This document shows positions 35,053 through 43,019 of a DNA stretch of 64,000 nt, one piece after another. Position 1 is the stretch's first letter. Each line of letters opens with the position of its first letter. The DNA is from Flavobacteriales bacterium UBA852. GTDB lineage: Bacteria > Bacteroidota > Bacteroidia > Flavobacteriales_E > Vicingaceae. Location of the stretch: assembly GCA_002295925.1 (NCBI GenBank), contig DBGO01000002.1, positions 95,467-159,466 of the forward strand, written 5' to 3'. Position numbers and translations under genes: made by a program. The notes beneath the pieces were generated by a model. It saw nothing but the letters and a program-made list of their open reading frames with translations, made no database searches and was not told the origin of the DNA.

Positions 35053-37506
35053 ATGAAAAAAACTGTCTTAATTGCTTTACTCCTTGCGCCACTTTTTCTA
35101 ATTGTATCGAAAGCACAAATTAGTCACGGTGGTTTGCCTTATTCGCTAACTCATAAAAACATTGATAAAAATATTCCGCAAGTTGACATTCCCGCTCCTG
35201 ATATGAATCAAATTAGAGCAGAGGATGCCATAACCGACCAATACAAAGACATTCCTTGGCGATTTGGTATTGTCAATCCGGTGGATTTAGATTTATACAA
35301 CAGTGGCAAATGGACTATCTTAAAAAACGGCGATAAACTTTGGCAGTTAAAAATTTATGCTCCGGGAGCTGTTTCCATCAATTTAAACTACGACCGTTTT
35401 TATTTACCGAAAGGAGCAAAATTCTTTTTATACACTCCTGATAAGAAATCAATTTTAGGAAGTTTTACCGAAGAAAACAATAAAGAAACCGGTGAATTTT
35501 CCACCTTTCTTACCAAAGGAGAGTATGTAATTTTGGAATATTACGAACCGAAGAAAAGAGCCGGAGAAGGCGTAATTCATATCAATGAAGTAATATACGG
35601 TTACCGCAGTTTGTTTGACAAAGCAAAAGCATTTGGCAGTTCGGGTGCATGTAATGTAAATGCCATCTGTGATTCTGCGCTTTGGGGAGATGAAATCAGG
35701 TCGGTGGTTATGCTGTTAACGGCAAGTAATTCCCGTTTTTGCAGTGGTGCATTAGTAAACAACACTTCGGAAGATGGCACTCCTTATGTTTTAACGGCAA
35801 ATCATTGCTCACCTTCTACCAATAATATTTTTATGTTCAACTATCAAAGTCCGGATTGTAACAACACAACAGACGGACCTACAAATTACACCATTTCGGG
35901 TTGTATTCTTCGGGCAAATGATTCGCCCAGTGACTTTTTCTTGGTAGAACTTTCAAGTGTTCCGCCAAGTAATTACAATGTTTTTTATGCCGGATGGAAT
36001 GCTATTGATGCACCTTCGCAAAATTCTACCGGAATTCATCACCCTTCGGGAGATGTTAAGAAAATATCCCACGATTTAGACCCTTGTGTTTCTTCTGGAT
36101 ATTATGCTTCGGGAAACGACCATTGGAAAATTGTGGATTGGGACAGTGGTACAACCGAAGGCGGTTCTTCCGGCTCACCTCTATTTGATGAAAACCATCG
36201 AATAATTGGACAATTACACGGTGGAAATGCTGCATGCGGTAACGACTTGGAAGATTATTACGGTAAATTTTCCGTATCGTGGAACACGGTTTCCGATTCT
36301 TCTCGTCAATTAAAATACTGGCTCGACCCACAAAATACAGGAGCATTGGTATTGGATGGTTACGACCCTAACGGTCCTTCACATAATTTGGATTTAGCCC
36401 TAATGGGAATTCAGGGAATCTCCAACAACATGTGTGGATACGATTCTGTTTCTCCTGTATTGACAATAAAAAACAAAGGTGCAAACACCATCAATTCCTT
36501 TGATTTATTTTATCGTTTTGACGGAGGAAATTACAATGTATTGAATATTACCAATCAAAATGTTGCCACATACAGCACTATTCAAGTAGCTATTCCAACC
36601 ACGTATGTAGGTGGTGGAAATCATTGGTTCGAAGCTTATACTAACAACCCTAACCTTCAACTTGATGAGTTTACGCCAAATGACACTTTAAACTATTCAT
36701 TTTTTGTAAACAATGCGCCTTATACGATTAATCATACCTTAATTACAGACAACTACGGAAGCGAAACTACTTGGCAAATTTTGGACAATCAAAATAATGT
36801 TTATGCAACGGGTGGTCCTTATGCAGATAATGTTGATACATTTAACACTTCCGTATGTTTATTCGAGGGCTGTTTTATTTACCGAATTAACGATTCTTAT
36901 GGTGACGGTTATTGCTGTAATTACGGCAACGGTTCATCATACGGCATCGACATTTCTACCGGTGATACATTATTTTATGATAATTCATTTTCATCTTCCT
37001 CTATAGATTATCCATTTTGTGTTGGAGACTCTTGTCAATTGTTTATAAGCGGTTATGTTACCAATAATGACGGTTCAAATAACGGAGCAATTGATTTGTC
37101 TGTATCCGGCGGAACAGCACCGTTCACCTATTCGTGGAGCAACGGTGCAACTACACAAAATATTTCCGGTTTATCAAACGGAACATATACGGTAACTGTT
37201 ACAGATGTTAATGGGTGTTCCGCAACCAAAACCTTTACCATTGACTTTACAACTAAAGTGAACAATATTCAAACGGAATATAACTTGAGTATTTATCCCA
37301 ACCCTGTAAAAGATTACTTAACTATCACTGCCAACCAAATTATTTCCGTTGAAATTTTTGATATTTTAGGTAATCAACTCACTACTCGTTCAAATGCAAA
37401 CATTTATCATATAAATACAGAAAAATGGCCCGCAGGTGTATATATTTGCAAAATAATAAACAGTGAAGGAAAAATCATCAAAAACAAAAAAATCATTAAA
37501 CAATAA
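35053..37506 (+). CDS. Secreted trypsin-like (lysyl endopeptidase type) protease, T9SS exported
   Basis: 817 residues. Signal peptide to about Ala21, a propeptide region, then an S1-type serine protease with triad His251 (LTANHC), Asp294 (PSDFFLVEL) and Ser373 (GGSSGSPLF), in the style of Achromobacter protease I. Cysteine-rich, so probably disulfide-stabilised. A CARDB-like Ig domain follows (about 455-550), then a SprB-type repeat (SGGTAPFTYSWSNGATTQNI), then a T9SS type A sorting domain (YPNPVKDYLTITANQ to KKIIKQ). An extracellular nutrient-acquiring protease. Confidence 0.88.
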   Translation: MKKTVLIALLLAPLFLIVSKAQISHGGLPYSLTHKNIDKNIPQVDIPAPDMNQIRAEDAITDQYKDIPWRFGIVNPVDLDLYNSGKWTILKNGDKLWQLKIYAPGAVSINLNYDRFYLPKGAKFFLYTPDKKSILGSFTEENNKETGEFSTFLTKGEYVILEYYEPKKRAGEGVIHINEVIYGYRSLFDKAKAFGSSGACNVNAICDSALWGDEIRSVVMLLTASNSRFCSGALVNNTSEDGTPYVLTANHCSPSTNNIFMFNYQSPDCNNTTDGPTNYTISGCILRANDSPSDFFLVELSSVPPSNYNVFYAGWNAIDAPSQNSTGIHHPSGDVKKISHDLDPCVSSGYYASGNDHWKIVDWDSGTTEGGSSGSPLFDENHRIIGQLHGGNAACGNDLEDYYGKFSVSWNTVSDSSRQLKYWLDPQNTGALVLDGYDPNGPSHNLDLALMGIQGISNNMCGYDSVSPVLTIKNKGANTINSFDLFYRFDGGNYNVLNITNQNVATYSTIQVAIPTTYVGGGNHWFEAYTNNPNLQLDEFTPNDTLNYSFFVNNAPYTINHTLITDNYGSETTWQILDNQNNVYATGGPYADNVDTFNTSVCLFEGCFIYRINDSYGDGYCCNYGNGSSYGIDISTGDTLFYDNSFSSSSIDYPFCVGDSCQLFISGYVTNNDGSNNGAIDLSVSGGTAPFTYSWSNGATTQNISGLSNGTYTVTVTDVNGCSATKTFTIDFTTKVNNIQTEYNLSIYPNPVKDYLTITANQIISVEIFDILGNQLTTRSNANIYHINTEKWPAGVYICKIINSEGKIIKNKKIIKQ

Positions 37507-37518
37507 AAAAACAAAGTC

Positions 37519-37734
37519 ATGGATAAAAAAATATTAGAATTAGAAAAAAAGATATTGCAGTTGACAACCGAAATGGAAGAAAAATATCCTGAATTATATG
37601 CTAAACTGGACGAAGCGCCTTACACTATTCCAAATGAAGAGAATCCTGACTTACTGAAAGAAATGCAAGATTATTACGATTACCTGCAAACCGAATTGAG
37701 TGAATACAAAAAACTGCACGGGATAAATGAATAA
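37519..37734 (+). CDS. Small coiled-coil protein coupled to the iron transporter
   Basis: 71 residues, mostly charged heptad helix (LELEKKILQLTTEMEEKYPE, EMQDYYDYLQTELSEYKK) around a short loop. No membrane segment or signal. Its stop overlaps the ATG of the ferritin-VIT gene by 8 bases, so the two are translationally coupled. No family recognised. It could be a cytoplasmic partner or regulator of the transporter, which is inference from the overlap. Confidence 0.65.
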   Translation: MDKKILELEKKILQLTTEMEEKYPELYAKLDEAPYTIPNEENPDLLKEMQDYYDYLQTELSEYKKLHGINE

Positions 37735-38596
37735 AGCATTATTTCAGAAAGTATTAAACCAACAACAAAATGAAATAAACGAGCATTTTGTTTATAAATT
37801 ACTCGCCGAAAAAGCAGAAGATGAGGAAAATAAAAAAATTCTAAATCAAATTGCCGAAGAAGAGTATGAACATTACCTTTTTTGGAAAAGCATTACCAAA
37901 AAAGAGTTAGAGCCAAAGAAATCGGTCATTAAAAAGTTTGAAGTTTTAGCAAATATTTTCGGATTATCTTTTGCTCTGCGCTTAATGGAAAAAGGAGAGG
38001 AAGAAGCCGGTAACTTTTACGCTTCTATTGCAAAAGAATTTCCGGAAGTAAAAAAAATCCAAGCCGATGAAGAATCGCACGAAGATAAACTCATTGGTAT
38101 TTTAAATGATTACCGCTTACTGTATGCCGGCGCCATAGTATTGGGGCTTAACGATGCTTTGGTAGAATTTACTGGAACACTTGCCGGACTTACGTTTGCA
38201 TTTTCAAACAACAAAATAATCGGTATTACCGGTTTAATTATGGGCGTAGCAGCATCGTTATCTATGGCTGCTTTGGGATACTTAGCATCCAAAGAAGATA
38301 TGCACGAAGAAACTAACCCCATTACCTCGGCAATTTATACCGGAACGGCTTACATATTTACAGTTACTTTATTGGCTTTACCTTATTTATTACAACCCAA
38401 TCCTTACCTTGCCCTGGCATTAATGTTGTTGATAACCGTTTTAATCATAGCTTTATACACGTTTTATATTTCCATTGCCAAAAATTTATCTTTTAAAAGA
38501 AGGTTTTTGGAAATGAGTATTATATCAATAAGTGTATCCGTTATTTCTTTCGGTATTGGAACCATAATAAAAAACACATTTAATATTGATGTTTAA
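37727..38596 (+). CDS. Ferritin-like / VIT1-type iron (or manganese) transporter (MbfA-like)
   Basis: 289 residues. The N-terminal ~125 residues form a rubrerythrin/ferritin-like four-helix domain with metal-binding Glu/His (EINEHFVYKL, EEEYEHYLF, EEEAGNFYASIA, ADEESHEDKLI). The C-terminal half is a VIT1/CCC1-type transporter with several membrane helices, beginning YAGAIVLGLNDALVEFTGTL, the hallmark first helix. This architecture matches membrane-bound ferritin A, which exports iron. Metal specificity is inferred. It is not under the cobalamin riboswitch, which starts after it. Confidence 0.88.
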   Translation: MNKALFQKVLNQQQNEINEHFVYKLLAEKAEDEENKKILNQIAEEEYEHYLFWKSITKKELEPKKSVIKKFEVLANIFGLSFALRLMEKGEEEAGNFYASIAKEFPEVKKIQADEESHEDKLIGILNDYRLLYAGAIVLGLNDALVEFTGTLAGLTFAFSNNKIIGITGLIMGVAASLSMAALGYLASKEDMHEETNPITSAIYTGTAYIFTVTLLALPYLLQPNPYLALALMLLITVLIIALYTFYISIAKNLSFKRRFLEMSIISISVSVISFGIGTIIKNTFNIDV

Positions 38597-38633
38597 AATC
38601 TTGATTATTATTCGGTAAATAATAAAAAAATTA

Positions 38634-38641
38634 TATTTTTG
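38634..38641 (+). promoter_or_regulatory. -7 box of the B12-locus promoter
   Basis: TATTTTTG, an exact TAnnTTTG match whose downstream edge is 5 bases before the first riboswitch stem, so transcription would begin right at the aptamer. The -33 element is weak. Confidence 0.5.
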
Positions 38642-38645
38642 TATC

Positions 38646-38801
38646 GGTTTTCGGTTCCCTATTTGGGATGAAAAGGGAATCGGGTGAAAATCCCGGACTG
38701 TTCCCGCAGCTGTAAGCTCTAAACGATTTTGCAACAAACCACTGTAAAGTTTACGGGAAGGTGCAAAATTTACGAGTAAGTCAGAAGACCTGCCGAAAAT
38801 C
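38646..38801 (+). promoter_or_regulatory. Cobalamin riboswitch (aptamer)
   Basis: Conserved cobalamin-aptamer blocks in order: GGGAATCGGGTGAAAATCCC, GGAC, CCCGCAGCTGTAAGC, CCACTG, GGGAAGG, and the B12 box AGTCAGAAGACCTGCC (38779-38794). The closing P1 stem is GGTTTTCGG (38646-38654) with CCGAAAATC (38793-38801). In the B12 box one G is A (AGAAGAC for AGGAGAC), a tolerated variant. It binds adenosyl- or other cobalamins and should turn off the three downstream surface genes when B12 is plentiful. Confidence 0.95.
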
Positions 38802-38817
38802 AAACGATTTCGCTTTC

Positions 38818-38919
38818 GGGATAAAAGCGAGGCGTAGTAAATAACCACCCTTTATTTATTACCGGCCTTATTTTATCCCTTTAATTAAAAATTATTGTTT
38901 AACACTAAAAATTAAAGGG
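38818..38919 (+). promoter_or_regulatory. Candidate riboswitch expression platform
   Basis: Two helices share the bases CCC at 38877-38879 and cannot form together. Helix A: GGGATAAAA (38818-38826) with TTTTATCCC (38871-38879), 9 perfect pairs. Helix B: CCCTTTAATT (38877-38886) with AATTAAAGGG (38910-38919), 10 perfect pairs, ending one base before the ATG at 38921. A further 11-bp stem (38836-38846 with 38852-38862) sits inside helix A. Helix B would block initiation, so control is probably translational. Which state B12 favours is not decided. Confidence 0.5.
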
Positions 38920-38920
38920 T

Positions 38921-39931
38921 ATGAAAAACATTTACAAATTTGCAGCAATTGCTTTATTGGCAATTTCAGGTAACACCATCAATGCGCAAGCAGTTACCGA
39001 TTTTGAAAATTTTAACTTTCCTAATCCCAACGACTCTATTTGGGACGGAAGTGATATGTCGGGAAATCCGGTAGGAACAAAATTCATCAGTCAATTTACC
39101 TTGGGAGATGCTATTTTTGAAAATGTCTTTGACACAGCTTACGGAGCCAATTGGGGATATTGGGGTGCCGGATGGGCTTTTTCAATAAGCACGGACACCA
39201 TTACTCCAAACTTTAAACCGGCAGCATTTACTACTCGCACAGGAGGTGGTGTTAACGGAAGTTCAGTATTTGCTATTGCACAACAAAAATCAATAGTTAA
39301 ATTAACAGGTGCAGCTTTAAACAATCCTGTACGAGGCGTTTATGTTACCAATACCAATTATGACTGGCGTAGTATGAAATACGGCGATATGTTTGCCAAA
39401 AAGTTTACCAACGCCGACAAAGATTGGTTTAAATTAACCTTTAAAGGGTATAAAAACGGACAATTAACCGACTCTGTAGCTTTTATGTTGGCTGACTATA
39501 CCCATCAAGACAGTACACTCGATTATATAGTTACCGATTGGACTTATGTTGACCTTACTCCTCTTGGGTTGGTTGACAGTATTCAATTTGTCTTCACATC
39601 TTCCGATGTTGGACAATACGGAATTAACACGCCAACGTATGTTGCCGTAGATAACTTCAATGACTATCCTGCGTCTGTAGATAAATTGACATCAGAATTT
39701 ATGCTTAACATCTACCCTGTTCCGGCAAATAATAATTTATTTATTTCTTCAAATGTAAATGCAAATTATAAAATAACTGATTTAACAGGAAAAGTAATTA
39801 AAGCCGGAAATATTCTTGACACATTCAATTCTATAAACATAAATAACTTGGCAAACGGGGTATATTTAATCACCGTTACCGATAAAGAAACTAATGTTTC
39901 AACTACAAAGAAATTTGTCGTAGAAAAATAG
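38921..39931 (+). CDS. T9SS-exported DUF4465-type surface protein (BtuH-like)
   Basis: 336 residues: signal peptide (ends TINAQA), a single beta-sandwich domain with the DUF4465 pattern (TDFENFNFPNPNDSIWDG, the Trp/Gly-rich NWGYWGAGWAFSIS, TNYDWRSMKYGDMFAKKF, VDNFNDYP), then a T9SS type A sorting domain (about 260-336, IYPVPANNNLFISSNV). DUF4465 proteins occur in B12 loci, and as I recall the B12-binding BtuH of gut Bacteroides belongs to this group. First gene after the cobalamin riboswitch, so it probably binds B12 at the cell surface. In gut species BtuH is a lipoprotein, while here export is by T9SS. Confidence 0.8.
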   Translation: MKNIYKFAAIALLAISGNTINAQAVTDFENFNFPNPNDSIWDGSDMSGNPVGTKFISQFTLGDAIFENVFDTAYGANWGYWGAGWAFSISTDTITPNFKPAAFTTRTGGGVNGSSVFAIAQQKSIVKLTGAALNNPVRGVYVTNTNYDWRSMKYGDMFAKKFTNADKDWFKLTFKGYKNGQLTDSVAFMLADYTHQDSTLDYIVTDWTYVDLTPLGLVDSIQFVFTSSDVGQYGINTPTYVAVDNFNDYPASVDKLTSEFMLNIYPVPANNNLFISSNVNANYKITDLTGKVIKAGNILDTFNSININNLANGVYLITVTDKETNVSTTKKFVVEK

Positions 39932-39948
39932 TTTTTTAAATGTTTTGA

Positions 39949-39993
39949 AAACGACCGTCCTGTTTGCTTTTTTTAAGCCGGGATGGTCGTTTT
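39949..39993 (+). terminator. Intercistronic hairpin in the B12 operon
   Basis: Stem AAACGACCGTCC (39949-39960) with GGATGGTCGTTT (39981-39992, one G-U pair), 20-base loop, followed by a T-rich tract, 17 bases after the first surface gene's stop and 19 before the next ATG. It is either a partial terminator or an RNA-processing/stability hairpin, giving more of gene 1 than of genes 2-3. Confidence 0.55.
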
Positions 39994-40011
39994 TCGTTTA
40001 AAACCAAGAGT

Positions 40012-40992
40012 ATGAGATTTTTTTATCTGATTTTAATAAATATTTTATTCTTTTCCGCAAAAGCGCAAGGACCTTACGCTCCACCTGCAGGACAACCCGG
40101 CACAACAGCCATATATAAAGATTCTTCGGCATTTGTGGCATGGGCAACAAATTGCGTGGTAACAAGAGGATGGCAAAACATTGCCGATACAACTTTAGGC
40201 AAAACCTCCGTAGGCACTGATGCTGATGGCACGCAAAAGGCAGGAACAAACGGCGTGGTTAGTCTTGGCGATGGCGGATTTGCCATATTAACTTTTGCAG
40301 GAGAAATTTTTAATGGACCGGGATATGATTTTGCCGTATTTGAAAATAGTTTTAGCGATGATTTTTTAGAATTGGCATTTGTAGAAGTTAGCTCAGATGG
40401 AGTAAATTTCTTTCGTTTTCCGGCACACTCATTAACACAAGACACTGTGCAAGTAGATGGTTTTGGCACTTTGGACGCTACCAATATTCACAATTTGGCA
40501 GGAAAATACCGTGCAATGTACGGCACTCCTTTTGATTTGGAAGATTTAAACGGCATTGCAGGATTAGATATCAATCATATTACACACGTTAAAATTATCG
40601 ACGTTGTTGGGAGTATTGATTCGCTTTATGCCACTTACGACAGCTACGGAAACAAAGTAAACGATCCGTTCCCCACCCCGTTTGCTTCGGGTGGTTTTGA
40701 TTTGGATGCGGTGGGTGTTATTAATTTTGTACCCAACAGTATAAATGAAGTTACTCAAAAGAACATTCAACTGATTAACAGTGCAGCAACTTCCAAACTA
40801 TTCTTTTCTGTCAAAAACAATAAAAATTATTCCGCTTTTATAGCAAATATTAACGGACAAATCATTCAAGACAACATTTCCATTAATCACGACAATAATC
40901 TAATTGAAATTCAAAACCTTCCGCAAGGAATGTATTTTATTACCTTGAGAAATCAAAATGAAAATACAACATTTAAGTTTTTAAAATTATAA
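40012..40992 (+). CDS. T9SS-exported cell-surface protein of the B12 locus
   Basis: 326 residues starting at the ATG at 40012 (the frame is open 16 codons further upstream, but that part overlaps the hairpin and is not signal-like). Signal peptide ends at SAKAQ. The core is beta-rich with VSLGDGGFAILTFAGEIFNG, GYDFAVFENSFSDDFLELAF and GGFDLDAVGVINF, a domain found in several Bacteroidota cell-surface proteins. The C-terminal ~70 residues (LPQGMYFITLRNQNENTTFK) are a T9SS sorting domain. Its place between a DUF4465 protein and a TonB receptor suggests an accessory cobalamin-binding protein. That role is inferred. Confidence 0.7.
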   Translation: MRFFYLILINILFFSAKAQGPYAPPAGQPGTTAIYKDSSAFVAWATNCVVTRGWQNIADTTLGKTSVGTDADGTQKAGTNGVVSLGDGGFAILTFAGEIFNGPGYDFAVFENSFSDDFLELAFVEVSSDGVNFFRFPAHSLTQDTVQVDGFGTLDATNIHNLAGKYRAMYGTPFDLEDLNGIAGLDINHITHVKIIDVVGSIDSLYATYDSYGNKVNDPFPTPFASGGFDLDAVGVINFVPNSINEVTQKNIQLINSAATSKLFFSVKNNKNYSAFIANINGQIIQDNISINHDNNLIEIQNLPQGMYFITLRNQNENTTFKFLKL

Positions 40993-40997
40993 GCATT

Positions 40998-42857
40998 TTG
41001 AAGCGAATCGTATTCATATTGTTATTTATATCAATTTTTGCTCAAGCACAAAAAGATACGGTCTCGCTAAATTCATTTGTAAAAACCGACAGCACCGTAA
41101 AAACGGTTCTTATACAAAATTTCGATTCGCTTATAAAAGGAGCAAATACAAACCATACAATTGCTCAGATATTGCAAAATTTCTCGAGCATCTATGTTAA
41201 ATCATACGCTAATTCAGGGTTGGCAACATTAAGTTTAAGAGGAACAGGCGCATCACACACAACCGTATTTTATGAAAGTTTGCCCTTAAACTCACCGATG
41301 AACGGACAGTTGGATTTTAACTTATTGCCTGTTGTATTTTTTGACAAAATGCACCTTACCATTGGCAATGCTTCTTTAAAAAACACCATTGGCGGTATAG
41401 GCGGTTCTATTGAACTTTCCAATAATAAAACTAAAAAAAATGTATTTGACATTACCCAAACTATTGCCTCGTATGCCAATTACAGCACATCGGTTAAATC
41501 TTTTTTTAAGAAAAATAAATTCTCGTTCGATACGCGTTTGTTTTACCAAAATGCAACCAATAATTTCAAGTATTTTGATTACGGCCCAACCGACGGATTG
41601 GTAGAAAAAAAAGCGGATAATGCTTCCTTTAACAAATATGGAAGCAAGCTGAGAGTAAATTATTCAAAAAGGAAAATGCGTTCGTTTATTGATGTATTTT
41701 ATTTTCATTCATTTCGGGAATTACCGCCGGCACTAAACACAACTTCTGATGATACACAAGAAGACAATATAATGTGGGCGCTTTGGGGAATTGACTTTAC
41801 TTTGAATAAACTTTTACTTAAAAACCGGTTAATGCTTGAAAAACAAGAGCTTATTTTTAATAGCATCAACACCGGAATATCATCAAAAAGCGACGTGAAT
41901 AATTTCCAAAATGCGCTGACGGCAAAATATTTTTTGAACGATAATCTTAACCTGTCTCTGTCATCTGTATTTCAATTTTCAAAAGCATATAATAAAAGTT
42001 ATACAGAAGAAAAATCGCAAAAAATAAGCGATAACAAACTGCAAGTCAGCTGTAACAAAAATAATTGGACAGTAGATTTTATTAACCGCAGTGTGTTTTT
42101 CAACAAACAATTATTTGGATTTATCCCCTATTTGGGAATTTCGAAATTATTTAACAAGAAAAAAACGCTTATAGGTGCTAGCGCTTCCAAAAACATACAT
42201 CTTCCCACATTGAACGATTTATATTGGAATCCGGGTGGAAATCCAATTTTGCAACCCGAAATAGCATTATCTTCCGAATTGTTTATTACGCAAACCATCA
42301 TTAAAAACAAAACCATAAACAGTTCGATAACCATTCAAGGGTATTATGGCGAAATCTCAAACTGGATTCTATGGCATCCCGCCGGAAATTATTGGCAAGC
42401 AGACAACATTAAGAACGTTTTAAACAAAGGTATTGAAGTATTCATTGATGTAACTGTAAAACACTCAAAATTCACAACCGGAACTTCTGTAAATTACGCC
42501 TATAATTCTGTAATCAATAAAGATGTGTATGATAATAATGAGAGCATTCTAGACAAGCAATTAATTTATGTTCCCTATCACAGTGCTGCCGTTTTACTCT
42601 TTTACAGAACAAAAAAATATTACTTGGAATACAACCTTAAATACACCGGCAAACGTTACACAACTACAGACAACAGTTGGTATCTGCCGGAAAATTATCC
42701 GTCTAACATGAAAATTAGCCGTTCCTATAGAATAAAAAATTTAAAAACCGTTCTATCTTTCAATGTTTACAATATTTTTGACCAACCTTATCAGCTAGTC
42801 ACCAACAGACCAATGCCCGGAAGAAATTACTCCATTTCGCTCAATATAACATTTTAG
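40998..42857 (+). CDS. TonB-dependent receptor, probable cobalamin (BtuB-like)
   Basis: 619 residues: signal peptide (MKRIVFILLFISIFAQAQ), plug domain (about 50-150, with the TIAQILQNFSSIYVKSYANS and LSLRGTGASHTTVFYES blocks, PLNSPMNGQLDFNLLP, NTIGGIGGSIEL), then a 22-strand-type barrel ending in the family terminal strand GRNYSISLNITF. No N-terminal carboxypeptidase-like domain, unlike SusC, so it belongs with the smaller siderophore/B12 receptors. A TTG start five bases after the previous stop is the only choice. Riboswitch control makes cobalamin the likely ligand. Confidence 0.85.
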   Translation: MKRIVFILLFISIFAQAQKDTVSLNSFVKTDSTVKTVLIQNFDSLIKGANTNHTIAQILQNFSSIYVKSYANSGLATLSLRGTGASHTTVFYESLPLNSPMNGQLDFNLLPVVFFDKMHLTIGNASLKNTIGGIGGSIELSNNKTKKNVFDITQTIASYANYSTSVKSFFKKNKFSFDTRLFYQNATNNFKYFDYGPTDGLVEKKADNASFNKYGSKLRVNYSKRKMRSFIDVFYFHSFRELPPALNTTSDDTQEDNIMWALWGIDFTLNKLLLKNRLMLEKQELIFNSINTGISSKSDVNNFQNALTAKYFLNDNLNLSLSSVFQFSKAYNKSYTEEKSQKISDNKLQVSCNKNNWTVDFINRSVFFNKQLFGFIPYLGISKLFNKKKTLIGASASKNIHLPTLNDLYWNPGGNPILQPEIALSSELFITQTIIKNKTINSSITIQGYYGEISNWILWHPAGNYWQADNIKNVLNKGIEVFIDVTVKHSKFTTGTSVNYAYNSVINKDVYDNNESILDKQLIYVPYHSAAVLLFYRTKKYYLEYNLKYTGKRYTTTDNSWYLPENYPSNMKISRSYRIKNLKTVLSFNVYNIFDQPYQLVTNRPMPGRNYSISLNITF

Positions 42858-43019
42858 TTCGCTACTTATTAACAAACCACAGTTCAAAAGAAAACACCTT
42901 TCTCCTCAAACAATCATAGATAGAATTTATATTTGTTACATTAATATTATTAACAATTTGTTGATAAATTGAATTAATTTTTACTATTTTAGGGGTTTGA
43001 AACCTCTAAAAACAGAGTT

